The notes: a model not told the origin generated them from the letters alone. A DNA stretch of 64,000 nt from Pyrinomonas sp040289685 (GCF_040289685.1 NZ_PSLQ01000008.1:11547-75546); one strand, 5' to 3'; counted from the stretch's first letter, positions 39,010 through 47,530 are shown. Program-made: numbers and translations.

Positions 39010-40137
39010 ATGGCGGGCTGGCGCGTCGCACTCGCAATCAAGTGCGCGTTGTTTCTCATCTCGCTGTCGAGTGCGGCGCGCTTGGCAGCACAAGCTCCCG
39101 CGTCTCGATTACAAGAGCGACGAGATCAAGAGACGCTGAAAGTGATCACCGAAGAGGTGATCGTCCCCGTAGTCGCGCGCAACGAACGCGGAGCAGCTGA
39201 CCCGACGCTTGAAGCCGATGACGTGCTTCTGCTCGAAAACGGCGTGCCGCAAAGGATTCGCAGTCTGCGGCGAATTCCCGCCGATGTCCTTCTGCTGTTT
39301 GATACCAGCGTTGGACCGAACTCAGCCAAAGATCCGGCGACGACGCGCGCTGTAGCCCTTCGCTTGCTCGCGCAACTACGCGCGGATGATCGCGTCGCCA
39401 TCATGCAATCCAACGACCGCGTGGAGATCCTGCAAGACTGGACCACCGACAAAAAGGCCGCCGCGCAAATCATCACGCAACGCCTCTTCTCGGGGCGGAG
39501 CTCTCGACTCGCGGAAGCGATTCGGGTCGCAGCCGAATACCTCGCAAAGAGTTCTAGCCTCAACCGTCACCTAGTGCTATTCACTGATGGAGCGGAGACT
39601 CCGTCGGGCCGCCTCTTCGACGAAACGCTCGCAAGCAGGCTAGTGCAAACGGGCACCACCGTGCACTACGTGGATTACAGCGAGATCGGACGAAAAGAGA
39701 TCGAAAAACGAGAAGCGATCATCCGTTCGCGCGGCCAAAGCCGGGTGCCGGAAGAGGTGATTCGCGAACTCCCATCACAAGCGCAGCCGATCTACAGGAC
39801 GCCGGGCGGCATCACCATCGATCTGAATCGCCAACAGCGCAAACGGCTCGAAGAATACAAAAAGGCGATGCAAACTGGAGCGGCACGATTGCGCGCGTTG
39901 GCTGCCGAGACGGGCGGACTCGCCCCCGCACCCGCTTCGGTCGAAGAGATGTTTGTGCGCGCCGAAGAGGTGGCGCGAGACATCACAGCGCAGTACATCA
40001 TCACCTACGCGCCGCGTCGCCCGCTCGACTCTGCGCCCGAAGGCGAACGCCGCCGGATCGAAGTGGCTCCGCGACGCGCAGGGTTGCAATTGAAAGCGCG
40101 ACGCGCTTACATCTATGTCGCGCGCAAATCCGGGTGA
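39010..40137 (+). CDS. VWFA-related exported protein (Acidobacteria type)
   Basis: About 375 residues from the ATG just before a signal peptide (WRVALAIKCALFLISLSSAARLAAQ). The mature part begins with a beta domain (KVITEEVIVPVVARNERGAADPTLEADDVLLLENGVPQRIRSLRRIPADVLLLFDTSVGPN) followed by a von Willebrand A-like domain (ALRLLAQLRADDRVAIMQSNDRVEILQDWTTDKKAAAQ) and ends in the ITAQYIITYAPRRP tail typical of the VWFA-related proteins abundant in Acidobacteriota. The metal site reads DTSVG instead of DxSxS. Earlier in-frame ATGs (38896, 38962, 38977) exist and the true start is unclear. Function unknown; exported. Confidence 0.8.
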   Translation: MAGWRVALAIKCALFLISLSSAARLAAQAPASRLQERRDQETLKVITEEVIVPVVARNERGAADPTLEADDVLLLENGVPQRIRSLRRIPADVLLLFDTSVGPNSAKDPATTRAVALRLLAQLRADDRVAIMQSNDRVEILQDWTTDKKAAAQIITQRLFSGRSSRLAEAIRVAAEYLAKSSSLNRHLVLFTDGAETPSGRLFDETLASRLVQTGTTVHYVDYSEIGRKEIEKREAIIRSRGQSRVPEEVIRELPSQAQPIYRTPGGITIDLNRQQRKRLEEYKKAMQTGAARLRALAAETGGLAPAPASVEEMFVRAEEVARDITAQYIITYAPRRPLDSAPEGERRRIEVAPRRAGLQLKARRAYIYVARKSG

Positions 40138-40140
40138 ACC

Positions 40141-40482
40141 TCACACTCGGTTCTCATCGCACGGTTCGATCTCGACCGCATCGAACATGTTGTGACGGCG
40201 AATCGTCTCGGCCAAACAACGCGCCCGATGCTCGGTCAGCGGATGATCTGGATCGGCGCTGGTGATCTCGAAGACGCCTTCGTCGATCATCTCGATGGCC
40301 AACGCGCCGAGCGCTACGCCCGGCGCCGCCTCGATCTCCGACAAGTTGTGCGCACGGAAATGGCCGCGCTCTTCGACCCAATCCTCGATGAATGGATCGA
40401 GCAGGGCGCGCTTGGCTTCGGCTTCGGAAAAGTAAGAACCTTCGACTACAACGCAATACAACCGATTGGAACTGTTCTTCAT
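40141..40482 (-). CDS. Small acidic hypothetical protein
   Basis: 113 residues, no membrane segment or signal. Begins NRLYCVVVEGSYFSEAEAKRALLDPFIEDWVEERGHFRAHNLSEI and continues with EITSADPDHPLTEHRARCLAETIRRH. The strand-helix alternation suggests a small compact alpha/beta fold. Its 3' end is 3 bases from the convergent VWFA stop, so expression may be linked only by a shared end. Family not recognised. Confidence 0.55.
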   Translation of the reverse strand: MKNSSNRLYCVVVEGSYFSEAEAKRALLDPFIEDWVEERGHFRAHNLSEIEAAPGVALGALAIEMIDEGVFEITSADPDHPLTEHRARCLAETIRRHNMFDAVEIEPCDENRV

Positions 40483-40815
40483 GATCGCGAACTAGGCGGC
40501 TGATGACCGCAACAGGCAAAAACGCGACTTCCACCTCGAACTCCGGTGCGTTGCGCATCCACAAAGGAAAGCTTTACGAACGGCTGACGACATAACTCAT
40601 CTTGGTCGCAATCGCCATTGGGGCGCTAGCGGGACTCCCGCAAAGGCTCTTGTACGAAAGAAAGCTGGCCGACGTCAAGAGCATTCTCGTGCCCGTTCTT
40701 TCCGTGCGGGGCCGCAAGCACACGACCGACGAAAAGGGCGAACCCATTCTCATCTCGCTCTGCGCCTGCGTTCGAGCGTGAAGCGAATCTCCGCGCGCGT
40801 TCGTAGTTTCGGTCG
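40483..40815. other. Intergenic region with a possible transporter-gene scrap
   Basis: About 330 bases without an intact gene. On the + strand, around 40570-40720, one frame reads LYERLTT-stop-LILVAIAIGALAGLP followed by RLLYERKLADVKSILVPVL. This is reminiscent of the N-terminal membrane region of a dicarboxylate or glutamate symporter broken by a TAA. It is a weak resemblance and no coding call is made. Confidence 0.25.
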
Positions 40816-41253
40816 TCAAGAGGACTTCTTCTCTGCCTTTTTCATCCGCATCTTCCTTGGGACGTCGCCGTCGTGAACGAAGCATGCATCGTCGCAGTCA
40901 ACCGTGCCGAAGAAGCGCCGCCGATTTCGCGCGATGAACTCATAAAGCGCGTGCCCGACGACCCTCATGGGACGAGTTGAAAGCACGGGCGCGAGCATAC
41001 GCCATCCCGGCAAAAGGCGCAGGATCTCCAGCCATGCATCATAACCCGTAGCCCACACGCCATCGGCAAGCCGTCGGACGTGTATTCGCGCATCTAACTG
41101 CTCGCGCGTTGTGGGTGCGGCGCGCGCCGCTGCATGCTCTTCATTGTAGTCGAGCCATTCGATGGCGTGCGCGCGGTCCCGCGGCTCGACCAGAGCGCGC
41201 ATGCGTTGGCAAAGCCGGCATCGCCCATCAACGTAAACTTCCAACAATTTCAT
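40816..41253 (-). CDS. DCC-family (DUF393) thiol-disulfide-like protein
   Basis: 145 residues. It starts LLEVYVDGRCRLCQRMRALVEPRDRAHAIEWLDYNEE, the DUF393/DCC pattern with CxxC, followed by the conserved VRRLADGVWATGYDAWLEILRLLPGWRMLAPVLSTRPMRVVGHALYEFIARNRRRF block. A C-terminal extension adds CDDAC. Such proteins are thioredoxin-like with unknown partners. ATG 41253 gives the usual start, and ATG 41268 adds five residues. The gene upstream on the other strand is divergent. Confidence 0.82.
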   Translation of the reverse strand: MKLLEVYVDGRCRLCQRMRALVEPRDRAHAIEWLDYNEEHAAARAAPTTREQLDARIHVRRLADGVWATGYDAWLEILRLLPGWRMLAPVLSTRPMRVVGHALYEFIARNRRRFFGTVDCDDACFVHDGDVPRKMRMKKAEKKSS

Positions 41254-41452
41254 CCCGCGTAAATCCATCGCGCGACTCGCTTTCGTAAATTGAGCGGCGT
41301 ATGATGTTATCTTATCAGATCGGCGAGCGACGTTCGATTGAACGAACGTGCCCGATCGGCAATTCGACGCGCCCTCGGTGAAAGGTCGGTTTTGCCACGA
41401 GGCATCCACTGTCTGATCGAACGTCGTCCGTTGCCAGAAAGACAGCAAGAAG

Positions 41453-43000
41453 ATGAACGAAGCGGAACGCCAGCCGAAAGAGAGATTCCAAGCGGCGGCA
41501 GCAGCCGTGCTCGCGGCGACCGCCGCGTTCGCCGTCTCATACTTTTTCCGCGCGCAATTCAACGCCGCATTCCTTCCCGAAGTGAGCGCGCAACTCGGCA
41601 TCGAGTTTTCGCCGCCGCGCATCACGCGCTTTCTCATCGAAACATTCGGCAAGGGAGCCAAAATCGGCGGCGTCGCCATTGCCTTTCTCGTCTATTTCGC
41701 TGCTGCCGCCGCGCTCGGCCTTTTCTTTGCGCGCACGCGCGACGTGCTCCCCGGCAAAAGCGCCATCGCGCGTGGTCTCGCCTTTTCGCTGCTGCCGATC
41801 ACTTTCACCGCGCTATTTATCGGCGCCATCTTGTGGATCCAACCGCAAATCCTCTCCGGCTACCCGCTGCGTCCGACCATCATCTCGCTATTGCTCTTCA
41901 ACTTGACCTTCAGCTTGGTGCTCAGCCTGCTGGCGGACATCTCCGCGCCTGAAGAAGGCGGAAGCCAAGTGGCCCATTCAATCGCCCGTCGCCAAACGCT
42001 CTTCGGTCTCAGCGTCGCAGCGATCACCATTGGTTTTACAGCGCTCGTCTTACGCGGGCTGTTCCGCTCGCTGGTCGCCGCAGTAGGGATCGTCAGCGGG
42101 CGATTGCCCTCGTTTCGCACGTCGAACGAGGAGTTCTACCAAGTCTCCAAGAACGCTTTCAACCCGGTGATCGACGCGCGCGAGTGGAAGCTCTCGATCC
42201 GCGGCAACGTCGAACGTCCGTTCTCTTTGACATACGATGAATTGCTTTCGTTTCCGATGGTCGAGCGCGATGTGACGCTCGAATGCGTGTCGAATGAAGT
42301 CGGCGGCAATCTCATCAGCAACGCGCGCTGGACCGGTGTGCCGCTCAAACTGCTTCTCGAACGCGCTGTGTTGCGCGACGGAAGCCGTGACTTGGCGCTG
42401 CGCGCCGCCGACGGCTACACAGATAGCATCCCCGTGCAATGGGCGCAACGCGACGAGACCATGCTCGCCGTCAAAATGAACGGCGAGACGCTCCCGCGCG
42501 ATCATGGCTTTCCGGTACGTCTGCTCGTACCCGGCCTCTTCGGCATGGAGAACGTCAAATGGTTGACCGACATCGAAGTGGTCACCACAGATTTTCGCGG
42601 CTACTGGCAACAACGCGGCTGGGCCGATACGGCCGTGGTCAAAACCATGTCCAAATTCACCGTGCCGCGCGATGGTGAGATACTGCAAGCTGGACAGACC
42701 TACGAAGTCGGCGGAGTCGCCTTCAGCGGCAATCGCGGCATCAGTTTGGTCGAAGTCTTGATCGAACGAGCCGGTCACAATGCGCCCGGCGGAACATGGA
42801 TCAAGGCGGAGCTTTTGCCTGAAGCTTCGCCGACGACGTGGACCATCTGGCGGTACCTTTGGACGCCGGAAAAGAGCGGCGAATACGTCCTCTCCGTGCG
42901 CGCTGTTGACGGCCAAGGCGCGCCACAAACGGCTGAAAGAGCCGATCCTTTTCCCGACGGCGCGTCGGGATACCACCGCATAAAAGTCAACGTCGCTTAA
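41453..43000 (+). CDS. Membrane-fused molybdopterin oxidoreductase (sulfite oxidase family)
   Basis: 515 residues. The N-terminal 205 residues hold five or so transmembrane helices. The rest is a sulfite-oxidase-type molybdopterin domain (WKLSIRGNVERPFSLTYDELLSFPMVERDVTLECVSNEVGGNLISNARWTGVPLKLLL) with the Cys that ligates molybdenum in LECVSNEVGG, followed by GYTDSIPVQWA and VRLLVPGLFGMENVKWLTDIE. The C-terminal 120 residues are an immunoglobulin-like dimerisation domain. The fusion places the active site on the outer face of the membrane. Substrate is unknown; no cytochrome or molybdenum cofactor gene lies nearby. Confidence 0.85.
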   Translation: MNEAERQPKERFQAAAAAVLAATAAFAVSYFFRAQFNAAFLPEVSAQLGIEFSPPRITRFLIETFGKGAKIGGVAIAFLVYFAAAAALGLFFARTRDVLPGKSAIARGLAFSLLPITFTALFIGAILWIQPQILSGYPLRPTIISLLLFNLTFSLVLSLLADISAPEEGGSQVAHSIARRQTLFGLSVAAITIGFTALVLRGLFRSLVAAVGIVSGRLPSFRTSNEEFYQVSKNAFNPVIDAREWKLSIRGNVERPFSLTYDELLSFPMVERDVTLECVSNEVGGNLISNARWTGVPLKLLLERAVLRDGSRDLALRAADGYTDSIPVQWAQRDETMLAVKMNGETLPRDHGFPVRLLVPGLFGMENVKWLTDIEVVTTDFRGYWQQRGWADTAVVKTMSKFTVPRDGEILQAGQTYEVGGVAFSGNRGISLVEVLIERAGHNAPGGTWIKAELLPEASPTTWTIWRYLWTPEKSGEYVLSVRAVDGQGAPQTAERADPFPDGASGYHRIKVNVA

Positions 43001-43137
43001 GTCGCAAGGCCGTTCATCCTCGTCAACTCAGCGCGCGGCAATTGTTCGTGCGCGCTGAATTCGACAGCACGTCGGGAGAAGACTTTTCGCCCCTCATTTT
43101 GCTAAACTTCCCGCTCCACGCCGCGAACTAAAGAAAT

Positions 43138-43866
43138 ATGGGGCAGACGATCTTGAACACCGAATTGACTGCGCTCGTGGCGCGCCGAAGCGGTCCGAAC
43201 CTCGCCGACGAAATCGTGCGGCTCGAAAAGCTTCTGGCTGAGAGACGAAGCGAATTGGCGGCGCTGCAAGAAGCGATGCAGGAGTTCCGCGCGCTTTATA
43301 CGCGCGTGGTCGGCAGCAAACTGGCCGAGCTGGCCGAGGTCGAGCGCGCCATTCGCGAGGCTGAGCGAAAACTCCTGGGCGAGAATGAAGATGAACCCGA
43401 ACAGACGCAGGAGACCAAGGGCGAAGCTCCGGCAGCCGAGCGGAGACCGACGCTTCGTCGGTTGTTTTGGGCCGCCGCTAAGATGTTCCATCCGGACCAT
43501 GCTGCGAACCCGCAAGATGCCCAACGCCGCCACGCGATCATGGCTGAAGCGAGTCGCGCCTATCGCGAAGGCGACATCGAAAGCCTCAACGTGCTGCTCA
43601 ACGACGAAAACTTGCAATCCTACTGCGTCGCGTCGCGCAGACAGGACGAAGCGCGCGATCCCGCAACCATGCTGCTCGATCTCAAAGAGGAGTTGATCAC
43701 CGTCGAATTCGGGATCAAGCGACTCAAACAAGACCCTCTCTATCGTGTCAAGCTGAAGGTCGAAGAGGCAGCAAAGCAAGGACGCGATGCGCTGGCCGAA
43801 ATGGCCGACGATCTGTCTCGGCAGATCGCCAAAGCGCGCAGGCGCTTGTCGCATCTCGTCGCGTAG
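43138..43866 (+). CDS. J-domain (DnaJ-like) protein
   Basis: 242 residues. A coiled-coil N-terminus (ELTALVARRSGPNLADEIVRLEKLLAERRSELAALQEAMQEFRALYTRVV), an acidic linker, then a J-like domain with the HPD motif (RRLFWAAAKMFHPDHAANPQDAQRRHAIMAEASRAYREGDIESL) near residue 120. The C-terminus is helical. J domains stimulate DnaK ATPase. This non-canonical type lacks the G/F and Cys-rich regions of DnaJ. The partner is unknown. It stands alone with its promoter in a 137-base gap. Confidence 0.78.
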   Translation: MGQTILNTELTALVARRSGPNLADEIVRLEKLLAERRSELAALQEAMQEFRALYTRVVGSKLAELAEVERAIREAERKLLGENEDEPEQTQETKGEAPAAERRPTLRRLFWAAAKMFHPDHAANPQDAQRRHAIMAEASRAYREGDIESLNVLLNDENLQSYCVASRRQDEARDPATMLLDLKEELITVEFGIKRLKQDPLYRVKLKVEEAAKQGRDALAEMADDLSRQIAKARRRLSHLVA

Positions 43867-44253
43867 AATGCTGAGCGCACGTAGCGTCCTTGTTTCCGAC
43901 TTCGCCGGCAGAAAGGATCGGAAAGGCAAACGGAGAGCTGATTCGGGCGCCGCAGTTACCACCAGATTCAAAGAAAGATTTAGGGGAGCCTCCTTCGTTT
44001 GAACGCGCCGCGAGCGCAGCGGCTTTCTGTTCCTTCGGTGTTGAGTCCGCGGTGAGCTCTTGGAAGAGGAAAGCGCCTCCTCCCTTTAGCGAAAGGCGAG
44101 GGCTTTCAGGAAGACCGTGAAATCGCGCCGAATGACCCTTTGGTCCTCGCGGCAAGTGGGCCTTTGTTGGTCACCACAAGATGCAGAGCACTGAGGGAAA
44201 GCGAAATTCCCTCGGCGTCATGATGACGCTTTCGCCCATTCATGTCCATTCGA
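43867..44253. other. Intergenic region without a supported gene
   Basis: About 390 bases between the J-domain gene and the broken pfpI gene. It contains a palindrome GCGTCAT-G-ATGACGC at 44215-44229 inside a wider AAAGCG...CGCTTT inverted repeat. Otherwise I see nothing coding. Base composition and several in-frame stops suggest old, decayed sequence. Confidence 0.5.
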
Positions 44254-44802
44254 TCATGCGCCGTCGGTGGCAGTGTCCGTTGTGGGTTGAGCCCTTCGCT
44301 GTTGCGGACTGGATGCTCGCGCGTGCAACAGATCCGCGATCCTCTGTTCGTGCTTCGCCGTTTCGGTGGCGATGTCGTCGAGCAGTTCGACCGTCACCGG
44401 ATCGGTCGATTTAAGCGAGAGGTTCCAATCGTCGTCGCCGCCGGTTTGCGATCGCCTTCGATCAAAACTTGCGGCCCATGACAGATCGCGGCGATCAACT
44501 TCCCTTGTTCGCAGGCGTGACGGACGAAGTTAACTGTCTTCGTGTTTGTACGCATGCGGTCGGGCGCCATGCCCCCTGGGATCACCACCGCCTCGAAATC
44601 TTCGGGCAATGCATCGGTCGTGGTGGCATCCGCCTCCATTGAGACTTTGTCATGCTTGCCCACATACTTCGTGTTCAGCTGAGACTCGAGAGCACGGTCA
44701 CTTCCGCCCAGCCTCACGCAGCGCGCTGTACGGGATGAGGAACTCCACGTCCTCGACGCCGTTCTCAGTCAGAATAGATATGCTTTTGCTTGAACCACCC
44801 AC
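44254..44802 (-). pseudogene. Broken PfpI/DJ-1 gene joined to a ferritin-like tail
   Basis: A GTG at 44802 with GGAGG 7 bases upstream opens a PfpI-like N-terminus (SISILTENGVEDVEFLIPYSALREAG). One base seems to be missing from a G run near 44705, which shifts the frame. The rest of the PfpI fold (DFEAVVIPGGMAPDRMRTN, GKLIAAICHGPQVLIEGD) then continues in another frame. After CHGPQVLIEGD the normal PfpI end is gone. In a third frame a helix DPVTVELLDDIATETAKHEQRIADLLHAR, like the C-terminus of Dps/ferritin-like proteins, runs to a stop at 44254. It looks like a deletion between two stress-protein genes plus frameshifts. Confidence 0.75.
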
Positions 44803-45003
44803 GTTTATTCCTCCTTGATTGCAACTGCCTTCGAACCGTCCGCAAATAGTGCTTCTCATCTTTGCTGTAAGGCTGCGGGCAAAGTTCATGCCAAGAGCTG
44901 AAGCGCGCGACAAGAGCGGCGCGTTGCACTTCTTGCAACGCGAAGCGCGCGACCTTTTAAGTGTTGCGGTCCTGCCCTTCTGTGCGGCGCTTTGCTCGAA
45001 GCT

Positions 45004-45621
45004 TCAAGCGGCGGGACGCAGAAGCCCACGGAAGATGCCTTGAATGGTGACTTGCGAGGCGGGCAGGCGCAAAGGAGAGAGTTGGGAGTTAGCTGGACGA
45101 AGTTCGATCTCTTCGCCGTGTCGGTAGAACCTTTTGAGCGTCGCGCGGTCACCTTGAATAAGTGCGACGACGATCTCGCCGTTGTGCGCTTCCGTGCGGT
45201 TCTCAATGATTGCGATGTCGCCGTCACAGATGTGTTCGTCGATCATCGAATCGCCAACAACACGCAACGCATAGACGGTTTCGGGACGCGCGTGACCTAG
45301 AAGCGAACGCGGAACAGCAATGGTCTGCTCTTCGACGATGGCGTCGAGTGGCGCGCCCGCCGCGACGCGCCCGAGCAGAGGGATCTCGTACACGGCGCCA
45401 TCGGGGGCCGTCACCACTTTCAGAACGAAGCTCCCGTTCTCCCGACGGCGCGAGATGAGACCACGCCGTTCGAGCGCATCGATGTGCTTAGCGATGGTCG
45501 CCTTGGAAGCGACGCCGAAATGGCGCGCAATTTGCGCATAGGTCGGCTCGTAGCCGTGTCTTTCGATGAACCCGATGATGTAATCGAGAATCTCTTTCTG
45601 CCGCCGCGTGCGTGGCCTCAT
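45004..45621 (-). CDS. lexA: SOS response repressor LexA
   Basis: 205 residues. The N-terminal winged helix-turn-helix (RPRTRRQKEILDYIIGFIERHGYEPTYAQIARHFGVASKATIAKHIDALERRGLI) is followed by the S24 peptidase domain. The self-cleavage bond is Ala88-Gly89 in RVAAGAPL, the catalytic Ser125 lies in VVGDSMID, and the catalytic Lys163 in RATLKRF. LexA represses DNA repair genes until RecA filaments trigger cleavage. ATG 45621 follows AGGAAAGGG. A sigma-70 promoter lies 29 bases upstream. I could not see an SOS box I would trust. Confidence 0.95.
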   Translation of the reverse strand: MRPRTRRQKEILDYIIGFIERHGYEPTYAQIARHFGVASKATIAKHIDALERRGLISRRRENGSFVLKVVTAPDGAVYEIPLLGRVAAGAPLDAIVEEQTIAVPRSLLGHARPETVYALRVVGDSMIDEHICDGDIAIIENRTEAHNGEIVVALIQGDRATLKRFYRHGEEIELRPANSQLSPLRLPASQVTIQGIFRGLLRPAA

Positions 45622-45649
45622 TCCCTTTCCTCCCCAACGTCGCTGGCGG

Positions 45650-45679
45650 ATTCTAGCCATTCACTGAACGAAGCGTCAA
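45650..45679 (-). promoter_or_regulatory. Sigma-70-type promoter of lexA
   Basis: Reading leftward, TTGACG, an 18-base spacer and TAGAAT precede lexA, with the expected transcription start near 45643, about 22 bases before the ATG. The elements match TTGACA and TATAAT at 5 and 5 of 6 positions. Confidence 0.6.
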
Positions 45680-45843
45680 GAAGCTGGCGCCTTCGGCGTC
45701 GAGTCTCCGCCCCTTGCGCTCCCCCTTTTGCCTTCCTCCGACGCGCCGAACAACGCGACGTGGGGATCGAATCGGTCGCACCTTGCGCTCTCTTCTCTCG
45801 CTTTCTTCTAACGACGCCCTCGCACTCGCCAAGTTAGACGAAG

Positions 45844-45884
45844 GTCGAGGCTCCGTCCTGCCTTCGACGAACCGGAGCCTCGAC
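45844..45884 (-). terminator. Long hairpin after the small cysteine-rich gene
   Basis: A perfect 12-base stem GTCGAGGCTCCG/CGGAGCCTCGAC with a 17-base loop begins 15 bases after the stop of the 51-codon gene at 45900. Leftward it is followed by TTCGTCTAACTT, a weak T-rich tract. It probably ends that transcript. Confidence 0.55.
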
Positions 45885-45899
45885 GTGTTGGATCGGCTT

Positions 45900-46055
45900 T
45901 TAACGTCCGTTCACACAGCAAGCGCTGCCCGTGCTGCAGCAGGCGTTGCCTACCGTGCAGCACGAATTCGACGTCGTCTCGCTTCGCGTCGCAAACGCGA
46001 ACGAAGAGAGCGCGAGCGCCGCAAACAGCGCAATAGCGGCTATTTGCTTCCTCAT
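45900..46055 (-). CDS. Small exported protein with three di-cysteine motifs
   Basis: 51 residues. A typical short signal peptide (basic MRKQ, then IAAIALFAALALSSFAFA) precedes a mature part of about 28 residues with CC-x5-CC-x5-CC, six Cys in 16 residues. The spacing is strictly repeated, with small residues (Thr, Gly, Ala, Ser, Asn) between. GGAG lies 9 bases before the ATG, a signal peptide is present and a hairpin follows the stop, so I regard it as a real gene although it is short. Metal binding (for example Cu or Zn) or disulfide structure is plausible. I know no named family. The next gene upstream also encodes an exported Cys-rich protein. Confidence 0.65.
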   Translation of the reverse strand: MRKQIAAIALFAALALSSFAFATRSETTSNSCCTVGNACCSTGSACCVNGR

Positions 46056-46227
46056 GCTGGCAACTCCTTTCCCTCAAGATCGAGCCACAAGGCGCTTCCA
46101 CGGTCGGAAGAGGCGCGCTACACACCTACACCGGCTTGCTGCGCTCTTCAGGCCTGAAGATGGATGCACCTTGGCTCGTGTAGAGCGAAAACTTTGTCGG
46201 GATCGCGAACCAGCTTTGGCTCGCGTT

Positions 46228-46656
46228 TTAGATCAGTAGGCTGTGGTGGAGTATGTAACGAGGCGAGTGTCTGTTTGGGACGATGAGCGGAGGGTCAGAC
46301 GCGTGCCTGTGTGGCAGCAGCGTGAGCGTTCGACACGGGATCGCAGCCGAAGCGATCTGATGCTCTGAGCCGATGCGCATCAACGGCGACGCAGGCAAAC
46401 GCTCAGGACAGCCGATGCAAAAGGAGCACGGCGGAGCCGAATCTCGGTCGAATGGAGCGGTCGCTTGAGGCCGCTGGCCTTCTTGCGCTCTCTCCCCTGC
46501 GTGCGGCATCGTCAGCGGACAAGCCGCCTTTTCGGTCTCGACGGCGCAACAATCTGTCGTCGCGCCACCGCACAAAGCTAGCGCGGCGATGGCATTGCTC
46601 ATTTGGCATGCGAGCAACGCGCAAGCGAGACCGAGTTGGGCGACCCAACGTCCCAT
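46228..46656 (-). CDS. Exported cysteine-rich hypothetical protein
   Basis: 142 residues. Signal-like N-terminus (WVAQLGLACALLACQMSNAIAA), then paired Cys (CGGATTDCC, AACPLTMPH) and a CSFCIGCPERLP cluster, followed by a His-containing tail. The Cys/His pattern resembles DUF2946-type periplasmic proteins that accompany copper uptake genes, but the resemblance is loose. It is oriented like the 51-codon Cys-rich gene 172 bases downstream, so the two may form a small metal-related unit. Confidence 0.55.
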   Translation of the reverse strand: MGRWVAQLGLACALLACQMSNAIAALALCGGATTDCCAVETEKAACPLTMPHAGERAQEGQRPQATAPFDRDSAPPCSFCIGCPERLPASPLMRIGSEHQIASAAIPCRTLTLLPHRHASDPPLIVPNRHSPRYILHHSLLI

Positions 46657-46784
46657 TTCAAATTCAATTTAGCACCCTCCCAGCGCCGAACACAAGCTGT
46701 CGCCGCACACTGGAGAGCCACCATGGACCGCCGCTGTGCTACGGCTTTGCTTGCGGTTGACTGAAAGGAGCGAGCAATGCGACC

Positions 46785-47075
46785 ATGAACCGCAAATGCG
46801 ACGAGTCGGGCCGAGACCCAATTCATCGAGTTATGGAGATGAGGCAAATGGAGATCGACAAACGCAAGGTGAAAACGCAGGAAGAGACAGGCGAAGAGGC
46901 ACCCATCGATCAGGTCGAGGAGCGCGTTGAAGCGGAAATGAAGCTCCTCGAAGGACGCGCCAAAGAGAGCGTCGCGCAGGGGTTGCAAGACGCCGAACTC
47001 GAACGCGAAGGGCGAAAACTACGTGAAGAGGCTGAACGCGCGCTGGAAGAACAACGCCATCGGGAAGAGTCATGA
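46785..47075 (+). CDS. Small charged helical protein, possibly CsbD-like
   Basis: 96 residues, extremely rich in Glu, Lys, Arg and Gln. The stretch EAEMKLLEGRAKESVAQGLQDAELEREGRKLREEAERALEEQ resembles the CsbD/UPF0337 repeat pattern (E-G-x-A-K-E ... L-E-x-E-G) of stress-induced proteins, but the match is not strong. It is probably soluble and helical. AAAGGAG lies upstream but is nearer to an ATG in another frame, so the start (46785, or 46833) is uncertain. Confidence 0.45.
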   Translation: MNRKCDESGRDPIHRVMEMRQMEIDKRKVKTQEETGEEAPIDQVEERVEAEMKLLEGRAKESVAQGLQDAELEREGRKLREEAERALEEQRHREES

Positions 47076-47452
47076 AGCCGCTTTCGGGTCAGGAGCGCTC
47101 CAAGACCTGCCTGGCGACCGGAACGCGCCGCCGGTCATTTGCCGTCTTTCAGAAAGGCTGATCCTCACCGGACGCTTTCCCTGGCCGCGCCCGTCGTGAG
47201 CGCACCGGAGAGATGCGATCCCAAGCGCACTCACATTTTCGCTCATTCGTCGCAAGCGCACGGGGAAAAGCGCGGCCTCTCAGTTAAACTCGCCAGTTGA
47301 TCCACTGTGGGCGCTCGACGGCGACGAAGCAACGAAAGCGGTCATCCGTCGCAAGCGGATAAAAGAAGCGCCCACGTCGAGTCAATCAATTGCGCTCGCC
47401 CTCTTCTTTGCAAGCGCTTATAGAAAAGAGGGGGTGTGGGGGAGCTATAAAA

Positions 47453-47473
47453 CCCATCCCCTTCAGGGGTGGG
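47453..47473. repeat. IS200/IS605-type terminal hairpin
   Basis: CCCATCCCC-TTCA-GGGGTGGG forms a short imperfect palindrome of the type found at IS200/IS605 ends (single-stranded substrate of the HUH transposase). A second tight hairpin GTGCCCC-GCA-GGGGCAC is at 47492-47508. No transposase gene is attached. Confidence 0.5.
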
Positions 47474-47530
47474 ATAGATGGACTCCCCCACGTGCCCCGC
47501 AGGGGCACATAACAGGGTGGGAGGCAAGCG

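Noticed and set aside
46776..46787. ATG at 46776 with an excellent ribosome binding site
   Set aside because: Its frame ends after three codons. The real frame is probably the one starting at 46785, or the site is a relic.
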